Of a stretch of DNA of 13,328 nucleotides, positions 6,921 to 12,905 are shown one piece after another (within the stretch, counting starts at the first letter, position 1; each line of letters begins with the position of its first letter). The stretch spans positions 1 to 13,328 of the forward strand of contig DLSX01000085.1 in NCBI GenBank assembly GCA_002500765.1. Reading direction: 5' to 3'. This stretch comes from Neorhizobium sp. UBA7851. GTDB lineage: Bacteria; Pseudomonadota; Alphaproteobacteria; Rhizobiales; Rhizobiaceae. The notes below the pieces were generated by a model that made no database searches, had not been told where the DNA came from, and saw only the letters and a list, made by a program, of their open reading frames with translations. A program made the position numbers and the translations under genes.

Positions 6921-7838
6921 TCACCCGTGGCTGGAACTGTTGGGCACGACCGGCTCCTCATCCTTCACCCTGGCGCGGTGGAAGATGAACATGCCGGCAA
7001 TGACGATGACGGCGGCGCCGATCAGCGTCTGGGTATCGGGGAAATCACCGAAGAAGGCCCAGCCGAAGACGATCGCCCACAACAGAAGCGTATATTGCAG
7101 CGGCGCAAGCACCGAGGCGGGCGCAAGCTTGAGCGAGCGGGTGATCAAGAGATGCGCCGAGCAGGAGACGACGCCGAGCAGAAGCAGCGCGAAAAGTTCG
7201 CTGCCGGTGAACGGGCTCCAGTTGCCGACGCTGAAAAAGATGCCGGCGACAAGCGCGCCGAGCGTCTGCCAGGTGACCAGCGTCACATCCGGCGTCGAGC
7301 GCAACACGCGGCCGAGCACCAGCGAGAGCGCGAAGGACAGGCTGCCGACCAGGGCAAAGACCGACGGCCATGACAGCATGGCTTCCGACGGGCGAAGCGC
7401 GATGATGACGCCAACAAAGCCGATCAGGACCGCAAGCCAGCGCCGCCAGCCGATCCGCTCTCCCAGGAAGAAATGCGAAATCGCCGCGACATAGATCGGC
7501 CCGGCCATGTAGAAGGTCATGACGTCTGCAAGCGGCAGATAGACCACGGCGGCGTAAAACAGTCCGGTATCGCCGGTCGCCATGAGCACGCGGGCGAATT
7601 GCAGGCCGGGTTTCTCGACCTTCAGAAGTGACGTGGTGGAACTGCGGGCGAGCATCGGGCCCAAAACCAGAAAGGCCCCGAGAGAGCGGAGCAACAGGAC
7701 CTGCCCGACCGAAAAGCTGGCGACCAGCCATTTGCCCATGGCATCGTTGAGCGCGAACATCAGGTCGCCCACCAGCATCAGGAGGATGCCGGCCAGAATG
7801 GCGTTGCCGCCGACGGCATAAGCCGTTGTTGCTTTCAT
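6921..7838 (-). CDS. DMT superfamily (EamA) membrane transporter
   Basis: A 305-residue integral membrane protein with about ten hydrophobic segments arranged as two repeated EamA halves, as in RhaT/YdcZ-type drug/metabolite transporters. Typical landmarks: ALNDAMGKWLV in the first segment, LPLADVMTFYMAGPIYVAAISHFFLGERIGWRRW at the end of the first half (the LGE-turn-RRW feature), and the equivalent second-half LAPASVLAPLQYTLLLWAIVFGWAFFGDFPD. The family exports amino acids, nucleosides or other metabolites through the inner membrane; the substrate is not predictable. The start at 7838 gives a normal family length; the only Shine-Dalgarno-like element (GGAG) is about 12 bases away. The tail is charged and Ser-rich (EEPVVPNSSSHG), as common for the cytoplasmic end. 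Confidence 0.87.
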   Translation of the reverse strand: MKATTAYAVGGNAILAGILLMLVGDLMFALNDAMGKWLVASFSVGQVLLLRSLGAFLVLGPMLARSSTTSLLKVEKPGLQFARVLMATGDTGLFYAAVVYLPLADVMTFYMAGPIYVAAISHFFLGERIGWRRWLAVLIGFVGVIIALRPSEAMLSWPSVFALVGSLSFALSLVLGRVLRSTPDVTLVTWQTLGALVAGIFFSVGNWSPFTGSELFALLLLGVVSCSAHLLITRSLKLAPASVLAPLQYTLLLWAIVFGWAFFGDFPDTQTLIGAAVIVIAGMFIFHRARVKDEEPVVPNSSSHG

Positions 7839-8040
7839 GATACGTGGGCGCTCCGCGACGCCGTTTTCGACGGCGGCCGCAGCTTAGCCGGGGGAAGACC
7901 CCGAGCCATACCGGGATCGTCTCGATACCTGTTGGAATGGGTGCTCCATACTCCTCATGCCGGCCCGTTTGCAAGCGGCATTAAAGCACGATGTCATATT
8001 GCCCTGCGGCAATGACGACGGAGCGGAGCAAAGCCCTCAT

Positions 8041-8514
8041 TCAGCCGCGACGGGCGGCATCGATCGCGGCGACGTCGATCTTCTTCATCGTCATCATCAC
8101 GTCGAAGGCGCGCTTGGCCTCGGCACCGCCGACTTTCAGCGCTTCCATCAGCGTGCGCGGCGTGATCTGCCAGGAAATGCCCCAGCGATCCCTGCACCAG
8201 CCGCAATCGCTTTCCTCGCCGCCATTCTTGACGATGGCGTTCCAGTAACGGTCCGTTTCTTCCTGATCCTCGGTGGAAATCTGGAAGGAGAAGGATTCGT
8301 TGTGCTTGAAATGCGAGCCGCCGTTCAGGCCGACGCAGGCCACACCGGCAACGGTGAATTCCACCACCAGAACATCGCCCTCGACGCCATCCGGATAGTC
8401 ACCGGGAGCGCGGATTACCGCACTGAGCGCGCTATCGGGAAATGTCTGCGCATAAAACCGGGCCGCATCCTCGGCGTCCTTGTTGTACCACAGGCAGATG
8501 GTGTTCTTGTGCAT
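8041..8514 (-). CDS. PhnB-like VOC (glyoxalase/bleomycin-resistance fold) protein
   Basis: A 157-residue protein of the PhnB/3-demethylubiquinone-9 methyltransferase-like group of the vicinal-oxygen-chelate superfamily. Visible hallmarks: NTICLWYNKDAEDAARFYAQTFPDS at the start, VLVVEFTVAGVACVGLNGG in the middle, FKHNESFSFQISTEDQEETDRYWNAIV (family SF-I-T-dQ-E-D-YW), and CGWCRDRWGISWQITP near the end. Most members of this subgroup have no proven activity despite the database names, so no reaction is claimed. The ATG at 8514 is preceded by GGAGG (8520-8524 on the + strand); the frame is open far upstream to 8919, but that stretch is not protein-like and the Shine-Dalgarno sequence decides the start. 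The run of three minus-strand genes begins here. Confidence 0.88.
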   Translation of the reverse strand: MHKNTICLWYNKDAEDAARFYAQTFPDSALSAVIRAPGDYPDGVEGDVLVVEFTVAGVACVGLNGGSHFKHNESFSFQISTEDQEETDRYWNAIVKNGGEESDCGWCRDRWGISWQITPRTLMEALKVGGAEAKRAFDVMMTMKKIDVAAIDAARRG

Positions 8515-9131
8515 GACAACCTCCCTTTGTTTCCGGAATTCCTCGTTTCCGGTGTCTTCCCGACATAGGGGAGACACTGCATTTCGCCAGTGCAGAAAAT
8601 TCAAACGACAGAAACGGCTGCCAAATACGATCGCAACTCGGATGTGAAAAGTATGACGGCATAACATAATATTGATTTTCCATTTTATACTTGATCCACC
8701 GTCTATTTGGCGCAATACTTTTGCTATCCACCGGACCCGCTCAAGCGGGTGGCTCCTCCGAGCGCCTATCCCTCGGCAACCAGCTGGCTCTCTGCCTTCG
8801 ATCCTCACGGATTGCTGTGCAACGAGCGTTCCGATTGGATTTTTCTCATGATGGCACCCCCGTAAATACAGCGATTCCGTATTGATGCGACGCCGATGGC
8901 GTTTTCCGATCCGTCCCATCCATGGTCGGAGCGTTCCTCACGTTCCGCGGCGTCTTTTATTGAGCAGCACTTCAGCTCCATGGTGGCCCGGCAGGCCTCT
9001 GGAGCAACGGAGACCTGTGGCATGAACGAGGCGTTTTACTGTAATCTTCCGCCACTATACTTTGCGTCATTCAGACCCCGCTTGCCGGGCCGCAAGGCTT
9101 GGCGAGGCCCGATACCGGCGGAGGCACGCCG
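8515..9131. other. Gene-poor 617-base interval between divergent genes
   Basis: No ORF here is convincing as a gene. The left part should hold the promoter of the VOC gene. About 8645-8700 is clearly AT-rich compared with its surroundings. A hairpin with a perfect 6-base stem and TCAA loop lies at 8735-8750 (ACCCGC/GCGGGT), followed by CCGAG/CTCGG at 8758-8776 and the palindrome CCAGCTGG at 8780-8787. Farther right there is GCTCCA (8975-8980) pairing with TGGAGC (9000-9005), and CGGGCC (9086-9091) pairing with GGCCCG (9106-9111) just ahead of the Shine-Dalgarno sequence of the acyltransferase. It could contain a small RNA, a long structured leader or decayed sequence; none matches a riboswitch I can name. 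Confidence 0.5.
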
Positions 9132-10298
9132 ATGATCGCGCTCCTGTGGTTCATCCTATCGGTGACGCTCTGTGTGATGCTGGCGAGCGCTGCGGCTTCC
9201 GCGTTCAATCTTCGCCCTTCCGGCGGCAACAGGAATGCCTGTATCGACGGGATAAGAGGCTATCTGGCAATCGGCGTAACGGCGCATCATTTCGGCGCGC
9301 ATCTGGAAAGGCTGACTGTCGGTTACTGGGATGTGCCGAGTAACATATTCATGAAAAACGTGGGGCCGGTCGCGGTCGCCATCTTCTTCATGATCACCGC
9401 CTATCTCTTTTATGGACAGCTGGTGCGCAGCGGCGGCAACCTTGACTGGAAACGGCTTTATATCGGCCGCCTTGCCCGGCTGCTACCGATGTATCTCATC
9501 GCCATGGCTCTGGTTTTCCTGACGGTTTTCTGGATGACCGGTTTCAGGATGCAGGTTGCGCCAATCGAGAACCTGTCGGCCATGCTTCAGTGGATAACCT
9601 TCACCATGGTCGATGCACCGCCGATCAACGGCTATCGCGAAACGGATATCGTGATTGCGCAGGCGGTCTGGACGCTGCGCTACGAATGGCTTTTCTATCT
9701 CTCGCTGCCTTTCGGCGCATGGGTGATCGTCAGGATCCCGTCGGCGGAAAGGCGGATCGCTCTTCTTGCCGTGGTGGCGGTATTAGCTTTACGCCTGCCG
9801 CCGCTGGCGATCTTCAGCCTGCAGGCGCATGTCGGCGCGTGTTTTGCCTTCGGCATGATCGCCTACGAAATCTCGCAGCGATATAAGCTGCAAGCGCTGT
9901 CTAACAGGGTGTCAGCCAGCGCGGTGCTTGCGCTGCTTCTCGCTGCTGCGCTGCTGTTGCCGCTTAAGACCAATGGCGTGCCGCAGCTGGCGCTGACCGG
10001 CACCGCCTTCCTGCTGATCGCATCGGGCTGCAGCCTGTTCGGCCTGTTCACCTCCTCCGCGAGCCGCGTGCTCGGCGAAGCGACCTACGGGATCTACCTG
10101 CTGCACGGGATCGCGTTGTTCTGGTATTTCGTCGCCCGCGACGTGGATGCCGGTTCGTGGAACTGGGCGGTGCTGCCGCTCCTGTCGCTGGCTGTCACAG
10201 CCGTATCACTGGCAGGATTCTACCTCATCGAAAAGCCGGTGATCGAGATGGCGAAGAAGCGGACAAGAGCCGATGTCGTTTCCGACGCAGCGCCTTAG
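9132..10298 (+). CDS. Membrane acyltransferase, acyltransferase family 3 (OafA-like)
   Basis: A 388-residue polytopic inner-membrane protein with about ten hydrophobic segments. The family's first motif is present as CIDGIRGYLAIGVTAHHFG (about 37-55), including the conserved Arg42 and a His pair 52-53 in the place of the active His. FFMITAYLF and the cytoplasmic motif KRLYIGRLARLLPMYL (the family R-x-x-R-L-x-P-x-Y) follow, and near the end comes VLGEATYGIYLLHGIALF. Members move acetyl or succinyl groups onto exopolysaccharides, O-antigen, peptidoglycan or small molecules; the acceptor here is unknown. The ATG at 9132 was chosen over an in-frame TTG at 9099 because GGAGG (9120-9124) is seven bases upstream. 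Its stop overlaps the convergent hypothetical gene by four bases. Confidence 0.86.
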   Translation: MIALLWFILSVTLCVMLASAAASAFNLRPSGGNRNACIDGIRGYLAIGVTAHHFGAHLERLTVGYWDVPSNIFMKNVGPVAVAIFFMITAYLFYGQLVRSGGNLDWKRLYIGRLARLLPMYLIAMALVFLTVFWMTGFRMQVAPIENLSAMLQWITFTMVDAPPINGYRETDIVIAQAVWTLRYEWLFYLSLPFGAWVIVRIPSAERRIALLAVVAVLALRLPPLAIFSLQAHVGACFAFGMIAYEISQRYKLQALSNRVSASAVLALLLAAALLLPLKTNGVPQLALTGTAFLLIASGCSLFGLFTSSASRVLGEATYGIYLLHGIALFWYFVARDVDAGSWNWAVLPLLSLAVTAVSLAGFYLIEKPVIEMAKKRTRADVVSDAAP

Positions 10299-10642
10299 GT
10301 TTTATCCGCGTCCGGTTCCGCCTTTGCGCCGATAAAATAATGATCAACGATGTTCCGGCCGTTCGTCAGGATATGGGCGGCCAGTTCAGGATCGCCGCCT
10401 TTAAAGGTTTCGGGATCACCGCCGCAGAGGTGGACGAATAGCTTCTGGTGGGCGACCGAGACGAAATATTCGTAGGCCGGCGGTGCTTCCCTCCATTCGG
10501 TCGATTTCAGCTCTTCGGCGGCTTCGACCGTCGCATCCTCGATCGCCTTGTAGATCCTTGCCATCATGACATGCCGGGCCTTCTCGTCGATCTCCATATA
10601 TTGCCGCTGGGCCGGAGTTCGGACGGGACAGGTGTCGTTCAT
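10295..10642 (-). CDS. Small hypothetical protein, family not recognised
   Basis: A 115-residue soluble protein without signal peptide or membrane segment. The sequence is mixed helical: an amphipathic N-terminal helix (DEKARHVMMARIYKAIEDATVEAAEEL), a central YEYFVSVAHQKLFVHLCGGDPETFKGGD, and a helix AAHILTNGRNIVDHYF. I know no named family for it. The start at 10642 (MNDTCPVRT) is chosen for AGGAAG about nine bases upstream; the frame extends 14 codons farther to 10684 with low-complexity basic residues. It is last on the minus strand after the tandem GNAT genes, with a 92-base gap, so it may have its own promoter. The 4-base convergent overlap with the acyltransferase stop (10295-10298) leaves no room for a terminator between them. 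Confidence 0.68.
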   Translation of the reverse strand: MNDTCPVRTPAQRQYMEIDEKARHVMMARIYKAIEDATVEAAEELKSTEWREAPPAYEYFVSVAHQKLFVHLCGGDPETFKGGDPELAAHILTNGRNIVDHYFIGAKAEPDADKT

Positions 10643-10734
10643 CGGACGGTTCTTCCTGCTTGGATTTCGGTGGGGGGATGCCAATGGAAGCTGTTTCGCA
10701 TCCGAATGCGTCGGTTATGGGCCGGCGACATCAG

Positions 10735-11274
10735 TCAAGCCGCAAGCTTTTCCAGAAGGTCGTGCGCTGTGGGCCACTGATAGCGCACGAGTTCCACAGC
10801 CGGATTACCCGCGCGCGCGACCTCCCGCCTTTCGATCACCACGCCCCCCAGCCGGTCGTAGACGGCTCTCGCCTTCGTATTTTTCGCAAAGGCGACGAGA
10901 TGGACCGGCAGGTCTTTTCGCGAATGCTCGAAGGTGGAAAGCGCCTCGCGGAGAAGCGTTTTCGCAGCGCCCTTCCCCTGGAAAGACGGCGATACGTAGA
11001 GATTGTGAAGATAGGTGCCGAATTCCTTCTCCTCGTTGAAGACGAAACAGCAGAAACCGGCGATTTCCGCTCCGTCGCAGGCGACGATGATCAGGTGATC
11101 GGGAGATGGCAGTACGGCGCAGCGCTTTTGCCAAAGGTCCCGCTTCTCGGCCGGAAGAACGTCCTTCAGGTAGGCTTCGGGCAGGATATGCGCATAGGTG
11201 TTTTGGCTCATCGACACATGCAGGTCGATGATCATCCGGACGTCGGATGGAAGCGCCGGGCGGCATTTCAACAT
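10735..11274 (-). CDS. GNAT family N-acetyltransferase (second of a tandem pair)
   Basis: A 179-residue acetyltransferase. The domain begins at once (MLKCRPALPSDVRMIIDLHV) and continues with a variable alpha1-alpha2 region (QNTYAHILPEAYLKDVL), as in the PhnO/YjaB-like and L-amino-acid acetyltransferase types. Motif A is HNLYVSPSFQGKGAAKTLL (about 90-108) and motif B has HLVAFAKNTKARAVYDRLGGVV. The start ATG at 11274 has no clear Shine-Dalgarno sequence; the gene begins 20 bases after the stop of the preceding GNAT gene, so it may depend on upstream translation. The two neighbouring GNATs are not obviously recent duplicates: beyond the motifs they differ, and they also differ in length. Substrate unknown. 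Confidence 0.85.
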   Translation of the reverse strand: MLKCRPALPSDVRMIIDLHVSMSQNTYAHILPEAYLKDVLPAEKRDLWQKRCAVLPSPDHLIIVACDGAEIAGFCCFVFNEEKEFGTYLHNLYVSPSFQGKGAAKTLLREALSTFEHSRKDLPVHLVAFAKNTKARAVYDRLGGVVIERREVARAGNPAVELVRYQWPTAHDLLEKLAA

Positions 11275-11294
11275 GGTGGCGGGGCTTTCTGCAT

Positions 11295-11762
11295 CTACTT
11301 AACCTGCAAAATCATATCCCAGCGATCCAGCCGCGGCGCGTAACCGTTCGGCGTCACCTTGGTCGCAGTGAAACCGAGCTTCTCGTAAAAGCCTCGCGAA
11401 TGCTGACTGGTGTTGAGCGTGACGGTCTCGACCTCCTTAATGCCTCTAGCGAGGTTGAGGCGGGCTTCGGCAAGGAAGCGACCGACGCCCTTGCCGTGGT
11501 AGTGTCTCGCAACCATGCCCCAGGAGAGGAAGGCGGTCTTCTCTTGCGCAATCACCTTCAGCCCTCCGCATCCCACGACCTCATCGCCATCCCGCAGGAC
11601 GAGATAGGGACGTTTCAAGACGAGAGATTGCATAAATTCGGAATATTGCGGCCGCTCTTCAGGAGCGAAGAAGTCAGGTGTGTTGGAATTGAAGATCGGC
11701 CAGGCAGGCGGGCCGATCTTCAATCGCATACGGCAAAGACCTGATCGACAACACTGACGCAC
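11295..11762 (-). CDS. GNAT family N-acetyltransferase with an apparent N-terminal insertion
   Basis: A 155-residue acetyltransferase from a GTG start. From IFNSNTPDFFAPEERPQYSEF (about 23-43) onward it is a clean member of a GNAT group that begins with a 15-20 residue beta1-alpha1 stretch before F-x-S-N-x-P-x-FFAPEE. It continues through GCGGLKV, the acetyl-CoA motif A WGMVARHYHGKGVGRFL (81-97), and LNTSQHSRGFYEKLGF. Ahead of this, residues 17-23 (GPPAWPI) are encoded by the loop and one arm of a perfect inverted repeat and look like an addition; without them the N-terminus has the expected length. The GTG at 11762 with GGGA six bases upstream is therefore preferred over ATG 11729. The gene is in the same frame as nudI, five codons after its TGA. 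Confidence 0.8.
   Translation of the reverse strand: MRQCCRSGLCRMRLKIGPPAWPIFNSNTPDFFAPEERPQYSEFMQSLVLKRPYLVLRDGDEVVGCGGLKVIAQEKTAFLSWGMVARHYHGKGVGRFLAEARLNLARGIKEVETVTLNTSQHSRGFYEKLGFTATKVTPNGYAPRLDRWDMILQVK
11688..11724. repeat. Perfect 14-base inverted repeat inside the GNAT coding region
   Basis: Arms 11688-11701 (ATTGAAGATCGGCC) and 11711-11724 (GGCCGATCTTCAAT) are exact reverse complements around a 9-base loop (AGGCAGGCG). It lies within codons 13-25 of the GTG-started acetyltransferase. If 21 bases are removed (one GATC plus the GC-rich centre), a simple palindrome ATTGAAGATCTTCAAT and a normal-length protein N-terminus remain. The repeat is seen directly; the insertion history is inference. 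Confidence 0.85.
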
Positions 11763-11777
11763 CTCAAATCCCGGTTT

Positions 11778-12209
11778 TCAACCCGAAAGCAAACCCTTTG
11801 CCGCCAAGGTCACCCGCGTCGCGGCATTCAGATCATAAGCCTCGAATTCGCCGGGGCGAACCCAGGCAAAATCCTCGAACTCGTCGTTGATGGCGATATC
11901 GCGGTTTTCGGCACGGCAATCGAAGATGAGGTAGATCATGTAGATCTCCTCCGTCGAGCCGTCCGGATAGGTTTTCACCCTGACATCGTCGCGAAAGGTC
12001 CAGGGCGTGACTTCGGCGATCCGAAGAGCCTCGCCCAGTTCCTCGCGGATTTCGCGGCGCAGTGCCTCCTCGATCTTTTCCCCGGCCTCCATGCCGCCGC
12101 CCGAAAGAGCCCATTGGCCGGGAAACACGCCCCGGTCCGAGGGCATCTTGCAGAGCAGATAGGCGCCGTCATTTTCGATCAGCGGGCAGACGATGATCCG
12201 TTGCCTCAT
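11778..12209 (-). CDS. nudI: NudI-like Nudix nucleoside triphosphatase
   Basis: A 143-residue Nudix hydrolase close to E. coli NudI (141 residues), which prefers pyrimidine deoxynucleoside triphosphates such as dUTP, dTTP and dCTP. As I recall the E. coli protein, the two share the N-terminal MRQR-IVCPLI-NDGAYLLCKM, DRGVFPGQWA-SGGG, and ITPWTF/VTPWTF, TKTY/VKTY, EEIYMIYLIFDC and DLN-ATR. The Nudix box G-x5-E-x7-RE-I-x-EE-x-G is complete at residues 38-59 (Gly38, Glu44, Arg52-Glu53, Glu56-Glu57, Gly59), so metal binding should be intact. The ATG at 12209 is supported by GGGAG upstream and by the family N-terminus; the frame is open to 12302, but the extension overlaps copZ and is arginine/lysine-rich shadow sequence. 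It starts 25 bases after the copZ stop. Confidence 0.9.
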   Translation of the reverse strand: MRQRIIVCPLIENDGAYLLCKMPSDRGVFPGQWALSGGGMEAGEKIEEALRREIREELGEALRIAEVTPWTFRDDVRVKTYPDGSTEEIYMIYLIFDCRAENRDIAINDEFEDFAWVRPGEFEAYDLNAATRVTLAAKGLLSG

Positions 12210-12234
12210 GGCTTTCTCCCCCATCTTCGACCGC

Positions 12235-12435
12235 TCAGGCGACGGCTGCTTCCGGCGTGTAACCTGCCTCGCGGATGGCCTCTTCCGCTTTAGCCTTGTC
12301 ACCCTCGACGGTCACCTTGTGGGACGGCAGGTCGATGGTGACAGCGGCACCGGGAAGCGCTTCGGAAAGAGCGGCGCGGACGGTCTTTTCGCAATGGCCG
12401 CAAGTCATGTCGGCAACGGTGAAAATGGCGGTCAT
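12235..12435 (-). CDS. copZ: CopZ-type copper chaperone (heavy-metal-associated domain)
   Basis: A 66-residue single HMA domain with the betaalphabetabetaalphabeta pattern: TAIFTVADMTCGHCEKTVRAAL, with metal-binding Cys12 and Cys15 in MTCGHC; VTIDLPSHKVTVEGD; and AEEAIREAGYTPEAA. In the family it carries Cu(I) in the cytosol and hands it to the P-type ATPase or to the regulator. The ATG at 12435 has AAGGAG eight bases upstream. It follows cueR by 53 bases on the same strand and precedes nudI by 25 bases, so it is probably part of the copper operon. The His in the GHC position is common in bacterial copper chaperones and favours Cu(I) over zinc or mercury. Confidence 0.92.
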   Translation of the reverse strand: MTAIFTVADMTCGHCEKTVRAALSEALPGAAVTIDLPSHKVTVEGDKAKAEEAIREAGYTPEAAVA

Positions 12436-12488
12436 CTGAAAAACTCCTTGATGTTCGTGTCTTTATGCGTGGTCGATACGATGTTTGG

Positions 12489-12905
12489 CTATGCGGCGCT
12501 TTCGCCGTCTTTCGGGCTCTCGCCCGCCAGATCATCCAGAATCGGGCAATCCGGGCGGTGGTCGCCGCCGCAGCAATGGGAAAGGTGTTTCAGCGTCTTC
12601 ACCATGCCCTGCATTTCGGCGATACGGCGTTCGAGGTCATTGATATGAGTGGTGGCGATTTCCTTGACGGCAGCGCTCGTGCGGCTCTTGTCCTGCCAGA
12701 GTTTCAACAGCGTCTCGGTCTCTTCCAGCGAAAAGCCGAGCGAACGCGCTCGCTTGATGAAGCGCAGCACATGCACTTCCGCCTCGCCATAAAGCCGGTA
12801 ATTGCTCTCCGTGCGGCCCTTGGGCGCGATCAGGCCGATCTGTTCGTAATAACGGATCATCTTGGCCGAGACGCCGGATGCGCCCGATGCTTCACCGATA
12901 TTCAT
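12489..12905 (-). CDS. cueR: CueR/HmrR Cu(I)-responsive MerR family regulator
   Basis: A 138-residue MerR regulator. The winged helix covers MNIGEASGASGVSAKMIRYYEQIGLI...NYRLYGEAEVHVLRFIKRARSLGFSLEE (about 1-62), followed by the long dimerisation helix and the C-terminal metal-binding loop. Cys112 and Cys120 fall exactly at the positions of the two Cu(I) ligands of E. coli CueR (CGGDHRPDCPIL), and length and spacing fit the rhizobial HmrR group. In the family it activates copA and related genes from promoters with a 19-base spacer when Cu(I), Ag(I) or Au(I) is bound. Its ATG overlaps the copA TGA (ATGA at 12902-12905), with GGAGG upstream, so its translation is coupled to copA. The controlled promoter should lie upstream of copA, outside this window. 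Confidence 0.94.
   Translation of the reverse strand: MNIGEASGASGVSAKMIRYYEQIGLIAPKGRTESNYRLYGEAEVHVLRFIKRARSLGFSLEETETLLKLWQDKSRTSAAVKEIATTHINDLERRIAEMQGMVKTLKHLSHCCGGDHRPDCPILDDLAGESPKDGESAA

Noticed and set aside
7045..7974. 309-residue minus-strand ORF overlapping the DMT transporter in another frame
   Set aside because: Arg/His/Ala-rich shadow translation; the transporter frame has the expected hydrophobic segments.
7998..8013. ATTGCC-CTGC-GGCAAT hairpin after the VOC gene, considered as a terminator
   Set aside because: The stem is only six bases and no T-run follows on the minus strand.
8735..8787. Possible riboswitch made of the hairpins in the gene-poor interval
   Set aside because: None of the conserved boxes I know (TPP, cobalamin, SAM-II, glycine) is present; kept only as an unexplained structured region.
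8515..8919. Long upstream extension of the VOC protein frame
   Set aside because: The added residues are not protein-like and GGAGG directly before the ATG at 8514 marks the real start.
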